A stretch of DNA of 64,000 nucleotides, taken from Thiohalomonas sp963783235 (lineage in GTDB: Bacteria; Pseudomonadota; Gammaproteobacteria; Thiohalomonadales; Thiohalomonadaceae). A program made the position numbers and the translations under genes. Below, in pieces: positions 26,586 through 36,905 of this stretch. How positions within the stretch are numbered: the stretch's first letter is position 1; every line of letters starts with the position of its first letter. The notes below the pieces were generated by a model. It did not search any database, had not been told where the DNA came from, and saw only the letters and a program-made list of their open reading frames with translations. Location: positions 1,685,839 through 1,749,838 of the forward strand of contig CAWAMN010000002.1 in the NCBI GenBank assembly GCA_963783235.1, in the 5' to 3' direction.

Positions 26586-27503
26586 ATGGCAGGCCGGTAT
26601 TCACAATCGGGGCAGGCCATGACCGAATTCACGGTGGTGGCCGGCTTTGTCCTGATCCCGGTCTTCCTGCTCATTCCCCTGCTCGGCAAATATATCGATA
26701 TTCGCCATAGCACGATCCAGGCGGCGCGCTATGAAGCCTGGGAATATACGGCGTGGCACGCCAGCGGCCAGTCGCCGGACGGTTTCGACCAGACGCTGCC
26801 CGTGAAAGAGCCCGCCGCCCTGAAGCGGGAGGCGCAGCGTCGCTTCTTTTCCGACCCGGCGCTTCCCCTGAAGGCCTCGGACCAGAGCGTGGGTTGGCAC
26901 GCGAGCGACAAGAACGGCTTGTGGCAGGACCACCGTGGAACTCCCCTATTCGATGGTGCGAACCGGGGGACCAGCGCCGATGAGCATGACACGCCGGACA
27001 TCACCGGGATCGTCACGCCGCTGTTCCGTGTGGTGGATACCGCATTCACGGCACTGGCCCGTGCCTTGAAGTTCCTCGGTGTGGACGCCGGCTTTACGGC
27101 CATCGACTCCAAGGGATACTACCGGTCCGACAGCGGTGTGAAGACGGCTCGTCTCGATTGGTTCGACCCGAACAACACCCTCTCGGGCGTCGATGCCTTC
27201 GAACGCGGTCTGACCTTCCAGGCGCAGGCCGGCGTACTCAGTCAGCACTGGAACGCCGGCAGTTCGGTGATGGCGGCCTACCAGACGCGTGGCTTGGTGC
27301 CCACCTCACTGCTGGACAACAAGGTGATGCACACGGCCCAGACCGTACTCGGTGTTTTTGCACCGGAACTCAAAAAAGACAGCCTGAAGTTCGGTTATGT
27401 GGACTACGACTCGGTCCCGCCCGACCGCCTCACACCGACCACCGAATCGGTCGTCTGCGATGACGACTCGAAGGCCGGTCGCGGCATCTGCGAGATGAGA
27501 TAG
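26586..27503 (+). CDS. TadE-family pseudopilin-like protein (long)
   Basis: 305 residues. SGQAMTEFTVVAGFVLIPVFLLIPLLG at residues 8-34 is a TadE-type prepilin-like N-terminus. TadE usually has about 150-200 residues; here a long extracellular portion (about 260 residues) follows, with two Cys at the end (VVCDDD, GICEMR) that may pair. Frame intact. It is one of at least four GQ-type proteins in the locus and is probably processed by the same peptidase and incorporated at low level in the pilus. The function of the long domain is unknown. Confidence 0.7.
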   Translation: MAGRYSQSGQAMTEFTVVAGFVLIPVFLLIPLLGKYIDIRHSTIQAARYEAWEYTAWHASGQSPDGFDQTLPVKEPAALKREAQRRFFSDPALPLKASDQSVGWHASDKNGLWQDHRGTPLFDGANRGTSADEHDTPDITGIVTPLFRVVDTAFTALARALKFLGVDAGFTAIDSKGYYRSDSGVKTARLDWFDPNNTLSGVDAFERGLTFQAQAGVLSQHWNAGSSVMAAYQTRGLVPTSLLDNKVMHTAQTVLGVFAPELKKDSLKFGYVDYDSVPPDRLTPTTESVVCDDDSKAGRGICEMR

Positions 27504-27507
27504 CGCC

Positions 27508-28194
27508 ATGCGAACGACTGCCCATCTCCCTGTCGCCGGTGCCCTGCTCCTGATGATTTCATCATTGGCCGTAGCCGCGCCCGAACTGCCGCCGCCACCC
27601 GATGCCCGGGTAGAACAGGTGAGTGGCGCGTCGACGCTCAATGGCATGCGGATGAGCGTTCGGCGTTTCCAAACCAAAAAGTCGGTCGACTACGTCCTGC
27701 GCTATTACCGTCAGCTCTGGCGCCGGTCGCGAAAGGAGCTGCCGGGGTATATGGAGAACGGCTTCGGCCCCTGGCAGATGATCACGCGCCTCGACGGAGA
27801 GTATCTCCTTTCGGTGCAGGTGCAAGCGGCCGGTAGCAGTGATGCCTGGGGCTACCTGGCCGTCAGTCATCTCGACCCGGCACAGGCGAGAGCCAAACCG
27901 GGACGCGGTTTTCCCATGATGGATGGCAGCAGCGTGATTAACGACATCCCCAGCGACGACATCGGCAAGCAAGGTCGCACGCTGTTGTTGACCAATGGCT
28001 TTACGGCGTCCGCCAATGCCGAGTACTACATCGGCCACTATGTCGACCGGGGGTGGAGCGTGTCGATGAAGGGCGGCACCGATAGGGGCGATGCGCGGAT
28101 CCTGAGCTTCCAGCGTACCGCTTCCGAGGTCATCGTGACGGTGCACGGACTGGAGCAGGGCTCCGTGGTGGTGGCCAACATTGTTGAGTATTGA
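27508..28194 (+). CDS. Secreted protein of the Tad locus, unknown
   Basis: 228 residues. Signal peptide about 1-23 (LLMISSLAVAA). The mature protein has no domain I recognise; FQTKKSVDYVLRYYRQLW and a region with paired segments (about 50-120 and 150-215) suggest two related alpha/beta subdomains. Its place between two GQ-type pilin-like genes, with 4-bp and 10-bp gaps, marks it as a pilus accessory exported to the periplasm. Confidence 0.6.
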   Translation: MRTTAHLPVAGALLLMISSLAVAAPELPPPPDARVEQVSGASTLNGMRMSVRRFQTKKSVDYVLRYYRQLWRRSRKELPGYMENGFGPWQMITRLDGEYLLSVQVQAAGSSDAWGYLAVSHLDPAQARAKPGRGFPMMDGSSVINDIPSDDIGKQGRTLLLTNGFTASANAEYYIGHYVDRGWSVSMKGGTDRGDARILSFQRTASEVIVTVHGLEQGSVVVANIVEY

Positions 28195-28204
28195 GGTGAA
28201 GGCG

Positions 28205-28570
28205 ATGAATTCCCGCAGACGGCAGCGAGGACAGGCGGCGGTTGAATACGCAATCGTCACCGGCGCGCTCATCACCGCGCTTCTGGCGGCCGTCTACGAC
28301 TCGCGCGAAGGCCGCGGGAAGATCAGCGTCATCGACAAGGTCGAGGAGACCTACCGCCTCAATTACCAGGGTTACTCCTATGCCATGTCACTATCGAGCC
28401 TGCCTGAAAACATGCCGGCGCAGGAGTTTCGCAGGCTGGAGGCGCAGGCAGGCGAGTACCTGGATGAGTTCGAGAAATACACCGATCCGAGCCGGATGGA
28501 CCTTAAAACCAGTGTCCCCACGCCGAGTATCTGTGAGGACTGGAGCTCGTTTCCGCTCAACTGTTTCTGA
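28205..28570 (+). CDS. Pilin-like protein with GQ-x-VEY leader
   Basis: 121 residues. RQRGQAAVEYAIVTGALITALLAAVYDS gives a prepilin leader and hydrophobic helix. The rest is a helical, acidic domain with two Cys at the C-terminus (SICEDW and LNCF) that may form a disulfide. It is probably a minor pilin of the Tad system. cpaB follows 17 bp downstream. Confidence 0.65.
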   Translation: MNSRRRQRGQAAVEYAIVTGALITALLAAVYDSREGRGKISVIDKVEETYRLNYQGYSYAMSLSSLPENMPAQEFRRLEAQAGEYLDEFEKYTDPSRMDLKTSVPTPSICEDWSSFPLNCF

Positions 28571-28587
28571 CTTTGGATAATTAGATC

Positions 28588-30747
28588 ATGGCGACGGTAA
28601 TTGAATCGAAACGCAAGAAGGGCACTGCCAAGCTGGTCGTCGGTGCAGTGATCTTCGGCATCGCCGCTGCGGGCTTTACCTATCTCTATCTGCGCATGAA
28701 AGAGAACGAGTTGCTGGCCGCCATGCAGGCGCGCGAGGGCCGGCAGGTTTCGGTGGTGGTGGCCAAGCAGGACCTGCCCCAGGGATCACCCATTAACGGC
28801 ACGACGATGGCGGTGCGCGACATACCGGCGGAGCTGGCCTATCCGGACGTGGTCACCCCCGACACCTTCGCCAGCTATGAGAACAATTTCCTCTCCAAGC
28901 CGATGGGCGCCGGCACGCCCCTGCTCAAGACCTTTGTGCAGCAAGAGGTCGCCCGCGACTTCTCCGACACCATCGCTCTGGGGCGGCGGGCGATGACCCT
29001 TCAGGTGGATGAGATCAATTCGATTGCCGGTTTTATTCGTCCGGGCAACCGCATCGACCTGTTCGCGCGCCTGCCCTCGGAAACCAAAGGCAGTCAGGCC
29101 ACTGATGATCAGGACCGGGTGGTTCCGCTGCTGCAGAACATCGAGGTGCTGGCCACCGGGCGCGAAGCGGCCAGCGACTACCAGGCAAAGTACATCGAGG
29201 TGAGCGGTCGCAATCGAAACCCCTTCACCTACACCACGCTGACCGTCAATGTATCGCCCGAACAGGCGGCCCTGCTTGCGGCGGCACGTGAGAAGGGCGA
29301 TTTGGTGGCCCTGCTGCGTAACCGCAAGGATACCGGCCGCGCACTGTTCGACGAGGTCAAGCCTCAGGATATCTACAGCTACGCCCAGCGCGAGGTGGCC
29401 GATGCGCGGGTGCAGGATGCGGCGGCCGACCTGGACAATGTGCGAGAGCTGAAAGAGGGTGACTTGGTCGTCAAAAACGGCGTCGTAATGACCCACGACG
29501 GCAAAGTGATGAAGGACCTTATCGTCCAGCCGGACGGAACGGTCACCACCCGGGATGGACGCGTGGTGATGAGCCGGGATGGAAAGATGGCCAAAGGGGT
29601 GATCATGACCCCGAGCGGCAAGGTGATCTCGGACCCCAATCTGGTGGTGAAGAACGGCACCATCATGACCAAGGACGGCGTCGTGCTCTCGGGGCGCGGG
29701 CTGCGCGTCAACGAGGCCGGTGAACTGGTTACCGCAGACGGAAGTGTTGTCGATACCGGCAACCTTCAGGTCACCAAAGACGGAAAGGTCCTGACCGCCG
29801 ATGGCAAGGTGCTGAACGACACCTCCACGGTGGTGACCGGCGATGGCAACGCACTCAAGCCGGGTGATGTGCACGTCACCAAGGATGGGTTCCTGGTCAC
29901 CAAAGACGGCACCGTCATGAGCCGTGACGGTACCATCCTCAAGGGGGCGAGGGTGAACGCCGACGGCCAGGTGGTGGCCGCGGATGGAACCGTGCTAACG
30001 CCCGACAGCATCAGTGTGGCGGCCGACGGTACGGTGACCCAGCGGGTCAAAAAAAGGGTGGCGGGCCTCACCGCCGAGAAGGTCATGGATGCGGATGAAG
30101 TCGCACAGCAACTGGCCGAGGGCAAGTTGACCGAAACCAAAGACGGCTTCCTGGTCGGCGCCGACGGCACGGTCATGACCCGCGACGGCACCGTGTTGCA
30201 CGGCGCGAAGGTTAACGCCAACGGAGAGGTGATCAGCGCCGACGGCACGGTGTTGAAGGCCGACCAACTGGCCATTGGCCCGGACGGTCAGGTCAGCACG
30301 GTCCAGCAGCGAAAGGTCGGCGGCATCACGGCGGAAAAGGGGGTCGAGCAGACGCGCGCCATGAACAAGCTCCTCGCCGATGGTATGACCGAACGCGAGG
30401 ATGGCCTGCTGGTGTCCGCCGACGGCACCGTAATGACCAAGGATGGCACGATACTAAAAGGCGTGAGTGTTGATGCCGATGGCCAGCTGAGAACCACCGA
30501 TGGCGCGGTGGTCGACGGCAACGATCTGGTCGTGCAGAGCGACGGCCGCGTGACCACCCGTGATGGCAAAGCGATCAAGGGTGTCGTGGCGGACAGCTCC
30601 TCCGCGCAGGCGAAGCTCATGCGCGAAGTCCTCCAGGTCCGAAAAGAGGCGCTGGCCGCCACCATCGCGGCCACCTTCGAGCTCATCATAGGCGGTAGCA
30701 GCCGCAATGGTGTGCCCACCATCACCGCCGTACAGGTGCAGAAGTAA
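28588..30747 (+). CDS. cpaB: CpaB/RcpC pilus assembly protein with large DG-repeat insertion
   Basis: 719 residues against about 250-350 for typical CpaB. Residues 17-37 form one membrane helix, followed by the SAF domain (about 52-115, VVVAKQDLPQGSPI) and the RcpC/CpaB domain (about 125-275, RRAMTLQVDEINSIAGFIRPGN). From about 290 to 670 the protein is built of short motifs of the type DGTVMTRDGTVL with DG pairs mostly 7-14 residues apart. Three long super-repeats (about 432-517, 518-603, 604-690) share DGFLV, DGTVM, GAKVNADG and LTAEK elements. The end (ELIIGGSSRNGVPTITAVQ) resembles a CpaB tail. The repeats look like a beta-solenoid in the periplasm next to the secretin. Frame intact. Confidence 0.8.
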   Translation: MATVIESKRKKGTAKLVVGAVIFGIAAAGFTYLYLRMKENELLAAMQAREGRQVSVVVAKQDLPQGSPINGTTMAVRDIPAELAYPDVVTPDTFASYENNFLSKPMGAGTPLLKTFVQQEVARDFSDTIALGRRAMTLQVDEINSIAGFIRPGNRIDLFARLPSETKGSQATDDQDRVVPLLQNIEVLATGREAASDYQAKYIEVSGRNRNPFTYTTLTVNVSPEQAALLAAAREKGDLVALLRNRKDTGRALFDEVKPQDIYSYAQREVADARVQDAAADLDNVRELKEGDLVVKNGVVMTHDGKVMKDLIVQPDGTVTTRDGRVVMSRDGKMAKGVIMTPSGKVISDPNLVVKNGTIMTKDGVVLSGRGLRVNEAGELVTADGSVVDTGNLQVTKDGKVLTADGKVLNDTSTVVTGDGNALKPGDVHVTKDGFLVTKDGTVMSRDGTILKGARVNADGQVVAADGTVLTPDSISVAADGTVTQRVKKRVAGLTAEKVMDADEVAQQLAEGKLTETKDGFLVGADGTVMTRDGTVLHGAKVNANGEVISADGTVLKADQLAIGPDGQVSTVQQRKVGGITAEKGVEQTRAMNKLLADGMTEREDGLLVSADGTVMTKDGTILKGVSVDADGQLRTTDGAVVDGNDLVVQSDGRVTTRDGKAIKGVVADSSSAQAKLMREVLQVRKEALAATIAATFELIIGGSSRNGVPTITAVQVQK

Positions 30748-32091
30748 TGAAGACCATCGTGAATCCCAATCCCGACAGAACCCAAACGAAAAAGAAGTAT
30801 CGTTCGGGACTGCTATGGCAGATCCCTGTCCTCTGCGCGCTGCTGCTGTGGGGGGGGCTCGAGGCTCACGCGGCCGGGCAGCTAAAGCTCTTTGTCGGTC
30901 AGGTGAAGATCATGAAGACCGGACCGGTGGCGCGCGTGGCGGTCGGCAATGGCAAGCTGCTCAGTACCACCATTTTCGAGAACGGCCAGCTCGTGGTCCT
31001 TGCGGAGTCCGAAGGTGTGACGGACCTGCACATCTGGCGCAACAATGGGCGCGAGGATCACTACACGGTGGATATCGCCAAGGACAATACCCGGGGACAG
31101 ACGCACCAGAATCCGCGAACTGCTCGGGACCGTTCCCGGCCTTTCGGTTCGACAGGTGGGCGATTTTACCGTCATCGAGGGCGAGATCGATGAACGTTAC
31201 CGCCCGGTGGTCGATGCGGTGACCAAACAGTACGAGGGCATGCTCGACCTCACCCGCAAGGCCAGCGTCGCCGCCAATGCGCCCATGATTTACATGGATG
31301 TGAAGATCACCGAGTTCAACACCAACAAGCTCGATGAGCTCGGCATCAAATGGGATTCCAGCATCAACGGCCCCGGCGTCGGGTACATGAATCAGAAGTT
31401 CATGGACGACGGACAGTTCAACCTCCTTCAGACCACCCCCGACAGCACGCTGGCCGGTCTGGCCGCCGACTTGGGGACCATCGAGCGCCCGCTGGGCTTC
31501 TTCGGCATCGCCACCTACATCACCTCGCGCATCAACTTCCTGGTCTCCAATGGCGATGCCCTGATCCTCGCCCAGCCGCGCCTCTCGGCCCGTTCCGGCG
31601 GCACGGCCGACTTTCTGGCCGGTGGAGAGGTGCCGATCCCGATCACCGGTGCCGATGGGCAGTTGAATGTGGAGTACAAAAAGTACGGTATCTCGCTCAT
31701 CATCGCGCCGGTGACGGACGCCCTGGGCAACATCCAGGCCAACGTCGAGACCGAGGTCAGTGCCATTGACCCGTCGACCAGCGTGCAGGGCCTGCCCGGT
31801 TTCCTGACGCGCAAGACCAATGCCGATGTGGCCATGCGCAATGGCGAAACCCTGGTGATCTCCGGCCTGGTCAACCGGGAGATGTCCGACCAGGTCGATA
31901 AACTCCCCTTTCTCGGTGACCTGCCCATTATCGGTGCGCTGTTTCGCTCGACCGAGTTCCGCAACAAGCGAACCGAGCTGGTCATCTTCGTCACTCCAAC
32001 CATCTACGATGCCGCCTCACAGAAGAACCGGGACGGTGTCGCCAGAAGCCGCGAGCTGATCGAGGAGTTTCTCAAGCCGTTCCGGCCGTGA
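30747..32091 (+). pseudogene. cpaC: CpaC/RcpA secretin of the Tad pilus, frameshifted
   Basis: The head from 30747 has a signal peptide (about 24-44) and the Tad secretin N-terminal domain (VGQVKIMKTGPVARVAVGNG). Around 31090-31125 the frame changes; from 31045 onward another frame carries LLGTVPGLSVRQVGDFTVIEG and the secretin domain with RPLGFFGIATYITSRINFL, then VPIPITGADGQLNVEYKKYG and KLPFLGDLPIIGALFRS, ending 32091. One base change restores a protein of about 448 residues. It forms the outer-membrane pore for the pilus. cpaB overlaps its start (ATG inside the cpaB stop). Confidence 0.85.
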
Positions 32092-32109
32092 GCTGATCCT
32101 GGAATAGCC

Positions 32110-32870
32110 ATGTTCGACATCATCATCAAAGAGGAGGATGCGGACGAGGTGATCGCCCGCGTGCGCTGCAACACCAACCGTTGCACCATCGGCAAGGGGC
32201 GCGGCAACCTCATCCAGTTGAAGGGATGGCGCATCGGCAATGTGCATGCGGAGCTGCTGCAAAACGATAACGGGATCTTCGTCGAGGACAAGGGGACCAG
32301 TATCGGAACGCGGGTCAACAACGCCCGCGTTCACCATTACGGTCCCTTGCGCTCGGCCGACACCATTACCATCGATGTCTACCGCCTGTTCGTAGGCATC
32401 GTCGAGGCCGAACAGAAAACGCCGGAGCCGGTGGTGGAGAGCGCGGCGGTGAGCGAACCGGCCGAAGCGTCGTTGGCTTCTGCCACCCTGGGGACGGAGG
32501 TGGAGACCGTCGCACCCCGGCCGGCGGTGTCCCAGCCTGCAAGGGCGCAGGAACCGGCCGGCGAGCCGCAGCTGAAGTCCGTGCTGGCCTGGGACGAGAA
32601 CGACCCCAGGGCGGTGGAGCGGGCGGAGAAGCAGCTCTGGCGCAACCGCATTCACCTGCAGTTGCTGCGCATGATGGATGTGCGCCGGACCGAAGTCGAG
32701 TCCATGGACGAGGGGGCACTGCGTGAGCAGGCGCGCCAGCTCATCATCGAGATCATCGAGCACATCGGCGAGCGCCTGCCGTCGTTCATCGACAGGGTGC
32801 AGCTGGCCAAGGAGGTGCTCGACGAGGCGGTCGGACTCGGGCCGCTGGAGGAGCTGCTGGCCGACGAAGC

Positions 32871-32874
<4 letters not shown>
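32110..32874 (+). CDS. FHA domain plus N-terminal part of CpaF (fusion, broken by frameshift)
   Basis: 254 residues to the stop at 32874. Residues about 1-100 are an FHA phosphothreonine-binding domain (RCTIGKGRGNLIQL, IGNVHAELL, GTSIGTRVNNARV), then a Pro/Ala/Glu linker (100-155), then the N-terminal region of a CpaF ATPase (RNRIHLQLLRMMDVRR, VLDEAVGLGPLEELLAD). The rest of CpaF follows in another frame from 32871. FHA-CpaF fusion is known in some Tad systems and suggests control by a Ser/Thr kinase, but none is in the window. Confidence 0.75.
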
Positions 32875-33881
<1,007 letters not shown>

Positions 33882-33893
33882 AGGCGCGCGTCC

Positions 33894-34745
33894 ATGTTCT
33901 GGAAAACAGTCTCACTGGCGGCAAGTTTCGGGTTCGGCGCGATGCTGTTTCTGCTTGCCTCGGTGCGCGGGCGCAAGCTTTGGAACGAGTACCGTGAGAT
34001 GTTCACCGAATCGGCGCAGGTGAACATGTCCGACGTGTTTCTGTTCGTCGATCCGGCGCGCATGTTTTACTACAACATGATCGCACTGGTGGTCATTCCG
34101 GTACTGGTGCTTCTGGCCACCTGGAGCCTGTTGGCCGCGGTAGGCTCGGCGATCGTGGTGATGCTGGTGCCGCGTATCGTATACAGCCGATTGCGCCGGC
34201 GCCGGTTGCGGCGCTTCGAACAGCTACTGCCCGATGCCCTGGCGATGATAGCGAGTTCGCTGCGGGCGGGCGCAAGCCTGACATTGGCGCTGGAGGGACT
34301 GGTGAAGGAGATGTCCGCACCGGTCAATCAGGAGTTTGAGCTGTTTCTTCGCGAGCAGCGCCTGGGCATCGGGTTTGATACCGCCATCCGTCACATGGAG
34401 GAGCGGATTCCGATCACCGAGTTTGCGCTGGTGGTCTCGGCGCTGCGCATCAGCCGGGAGATTGGCGGCAACCTCACCGAGATCATGGACAGCCTCGCCA
34501 CCACCCTGAGAAGCAAGGCGATGATGGAGGGCAAGATCGAGGCGCTCACCGCCCAGGGCAAGATGCAGGGTACGGTGATGGCGGGACTGCCGCTGCTGCT
34601 CGGGGCCATGTTGTACTACATGGAACCGGTGCAGATGGCCAAGCTGTTCACCACCGAGACCGGCTGGATGGTGCTGGGCGTGATCGCCGTCATGGAGACG
34701 CTCGGTTTTATGGCCATCCGAAAGATAACCACCATCAACGTATAG
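33894..34745 (+). CDS. tadB: Tad pilus inner-membrane protein TadB
   Basis: 283 residues of the T2SSF/GspF superfamily. N-terminal helices (about 5-22 and 60-95) precede the cytoplasmic domain with LLPDALAMIASSLRAGASLTLAL and EIGGNLTEIMDSLATTLR, then C-terminal helices (about 220-280). It is thought to form the platform that CpaF drives. It starts 12 bp after the cpaF end and is followed 5 bp later by tadC. Confidence 0.9.
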   Translation: MFWKTVSLAASFGFGAMLFLLASVRGRKLWNEYREMFTESAQVNMSDVFLFVDPARMFYYNMIALVVIPVLVLLATWSLLAAVGSAIVVMLVPRIVYSRLRRRRLRRFEQLLPDALAMIASSLRAGASLTLALEGLVKEMSAPVNQEFELFLREQRLGIGFDTAIRHMEERIPITEFALVVSALRISREIGGNLTEIMDSLATTLRSKAMMEGKIEALTAQGKMQGTVMAGLPLLLGAMLYYMEPVQMAKLFTTETGWMVLGVIAVMETLGFMAIRKITTINV

Positions 34746-34750
34746 AGCCG

Positions 34751-35635
34751 ATGATCGACGGAATCACCTACCTTCTCGCCATAGGCAGCGCCGCGCTTTT
34801 CGGTGCCCTACTGGTGGTCGGCGTGCATGGCCTCAGCGCCTCGCTGCCCCAAGAGAACCGGGAGTACATGGACCCGCTGCCCTTCGGGCTGCGCCTGGTA
34901 TGGCCGCTGATCCGCACCTTTGCCCATCACATCGCCCGGCACCTGCCGGCGGACTATCTGGAAGCACTGGACGCTCGCCTGCATCACACCGGTGTGGCGT
35001 ACCTGCTGACGCCCGAACAGTTCGTGGGTGTGCGCGTGGTCAGCTCCCTGGCGGCCTTGTTCGGTACCATCTTCAGCCTGTTTCTGCTCGGCTCGCTGGA
35101 ATTGGTTTGGCTGCCGCTGGCGGCGGCCGCCGGTTACTTCTTTCCCGATGTGTGGCTGCGCGATACGCGGATCCGTCGCGAGAACGCGATCATCCGCCAG
35201 ATGCCGGTCTATCTCGACTTCATCACCATGGCGGTGGAGGCCGGCCTCAATCTCACCGGTGCCCTGAACCAGGCCCGGGAGAAAGGCCCGAGCGGTCCGA
35301 TGCGAAACGAATTCGGAATCGTGCTGCGCGACATTCGCTCCGGCCTGAACCGGGCCGAGGCACTGCGGCGCATGGTCGAGCGGCTCAATATCAAGGAGGT
35401 GACCAGCTTTGTCAGCGCCGTGATACAGGCCGATCGCATGGGCGCCAGCCTGGGGCAGACCCTGCGCACCCAGGCGGACCAGCGCCGTTCGGAGCGTTTT
35501 CAGCGTGCCGAGAAACAGGCCATGGAGGCACCGGTGAAGCTGGTCGGTCCACTGGTGCTGTTCATCTTTCCGGTCACCTTCATCGTGCTCGGATTCCCGC
35601 TGGTGATGAAATTTCTCTCGGAGGGCATCCTGTGA
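34751..35635 (+). CDS. tadC: Tad pilus inner-membrane protein TadC
   Basis: 294 residues, also T2SSF-type. The conserved stretch YLDFITMAVEAGLNLTGALNQ, then EVTSFVSAVIQADRMGASLG and QRRSERFQRAEKQAMEAPVKL identify TadC, with the C-terminal helix LVLFIFPVTFIVLGFP. It pairs with TadB as the platform of the pilus. Its stop overlaps a GTG start of the DUF192 gene. Confidence 0.9.
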   Translation: MIDGITYLLAIGSAALFGALLVVGVHGLSASLPQENREYMDPLPFGLRLVWPLIRTFAHHIARHLPADYLEALDARLHHTGVAYLLTPEQFVGVRVVSSLAALFGTIFSLFLLGSLELVWLPLAAAAGYFFPDVWLRDTRIRRENAIIRQMPVYLDFITMAVEAGLNLTGALNQAREKGPSGPMRNEFGIVLRDIRSGLNRAEALRRMVERLNIKEVTSFVSAVIQADRMGASLGQTLRTQADQRRSERFQRAEKQAMEAPVKLVGPLVLFIFPVTFIVLGFPLVMKFLSEGIL

Positions 35636-35991
35636 TCGAGGGGCGAGTGGTTCGCGGGGACGACCGCGCCGTGGTCGCCAAACGGGCGTGGCGGACCCAA
35701 AGCGCCTGGGAGCGCATGCGCGGTCTGCTCGGCCGCCCGGCGCTGTCGCCCGATGAGGGACTGCTCATCGAGCCGTGCAGCAGTGTGCACACACTCGGCA
35801 TGGGCTACCCCATCGATGTGGTCTATCTCTCGCGCGAAGGGCGGGTGGTAAAGATACGCGAGGGCCTGGCACCGTTGCGGCTGAGCCAGTGTCTGGGCGC
35901 CGCAATGACCCTGGAACTGGCGGCCGGTGCCGCGGCGCGCCACCACATCGAACCGGGCCAACACTTGCAGTGGGCGGGGAGCAGCGCATGA
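35632..35991 (+). CDS. DUF192 family protein
   Basis: 119 residues starting from GTG at 35632, overlapping tadC by four bases. SAWERMRGLLGRPALSPDEGLLIEPCSSVHTLGMGYPIDVVYL is the DUF192 signature with the conserved Cys and His in PCSSVHT. The function of the family is not established. It lacks an obvious signal peptide. It is embedded in the Tad operon, with its stop overlapping the next lipoprotein gene (ATGA), so it is co-translated with pilus genes. Confidence 0.8.
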   Translation: MIEGRVVRGDDRAVVAKRAWRTQSAWERMRGLLGRPALSPDEGLLIEPCSSVHTLGMGYPIDVVYLSREGRVVKIREGLAPLRLSQCLGAAMTLELAAGAAARHHIEPGQHLQWAGSSA

Positions 35992-36905
35992 GAACGGCAT
36001 GGTTACTGGCCCTGGCGCTACTGGTTGGCGGCTGCGCGCAGAATCCGGTCAAACCCGACTACTACGCGATGAAACTGGAGGCCGACGAGGCCTATCGCCA
36101 GGGTGATTTTCCCGCGGCGCTGAAGGCCTACCGATTGCTGGTCGAGGAGGTGCCGCGCGAGGCCGATCTGTGGTTCAAGTTGGGCAACATCTACACCCGT
36201 CTGGGCAAACCCGAGGCGGCGGTCACCGCCTATCGCGAGGCCCTGGTCCGGGAGCCGGAGCTGGCAAAGGCCTGGAATAACCTGGGCGTCGTCCACATGC
36301 GCCAGGCGGTGAACGCCTACCTGCAACTCTGCCACCACGCCAAGCCCGGCGATGCGCTGTGTGGGCGTGCGCAGCGACTCGTGGCCGGCGTCAATGCACT
36401 GCTGGCTCCACCCTCCACGCCGGTGGCGGTAACCCCGGATGCACCTGAGCCCGAAGCCCCCGCAACACCCGGCTCGGAGGAATCGCCCCTGACTCCAGCC
36501 GGCGAAAAGGACACAGCGCCCACCGTGGAGGAGCCCGCCATGGAGGGGACTGCGCCAGAGTCGGTCCCATCAGAGCCACAGACACGCGGCCTGGAGTGGC
36601 TCGCCGGGCAGGACCCGGGCACCTATTTCGTGCAGCTGTCATCGGGCTTCAGTGCCAAACCTTCGCTGGATCTGGCGCAGCAATTTGCCCTCAGCGGTGA
36701 TCGCCACCACCTCTTTACGGCCCGCAATTCCCAAGGTGAGGTCTACTTCCAGCTACTGCAGGGTCCGTTTGCCGATTACGACTCTGCCCTCGCCGCCATT
36801 GAGGCGCTACCGGCGGGCCTTGCTGCGCTACGGCCGACCATTCGGCGTAGTGCCTCCCTACAGGCGCTGCGTGGCCTCCAGGCCGGGGAGCAGGCGACGC
36901 CGTGA
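35988..36905 (+). CDS. TadD-like TPR lipoprotein with C-terminal SPOR domain
   Basis: 305 residues. Lipobox LLVGGC (Cys16). TPR repeats span about 30-105 (AYRQGDFPAALKAYRLLVEE, WFKLGNIYTRLGKPEAAVTAY), followed by a Pro/Glu-rich linker (about 140-205) and a SPOR-like domain (about 210-285, GTYFVQLSSGFS...YFQLLQGPFADYDSALAAI) that in other proteins binds denuded peptidoglycan. TadD lipoproteins pilot the secretin; a SPOR end could add cell-wall anchoring. It overlaps tadE by four bases. Confidence 0.75.
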   Translation: MRTAWLLALALLVGGCAQNPVKPDYYAMKLEADEAYRQGDFPAALKAYRLLVEEVPREADLWFKLGNIYTRLGKPEAAVTAYREALVREPELAKAWNNLGVVHMRQAVNAYLQLCHHAKPGDALCGRAQRLVAGVNALLAPPSTPVAVTPDAPEPEAPATPGSEESPLTPAGEKDTAPTVEEPAMEGTAPESVPSEPQTRGLEWLAGQDPGTYFVQLSSGFSAKPSLDLAQQFALSGDRHHLFTARNSQGEVYFQLLQGPFADYDSALAAIEALPAGLAALRPTIRRSASLQALRGLQAGEQATP

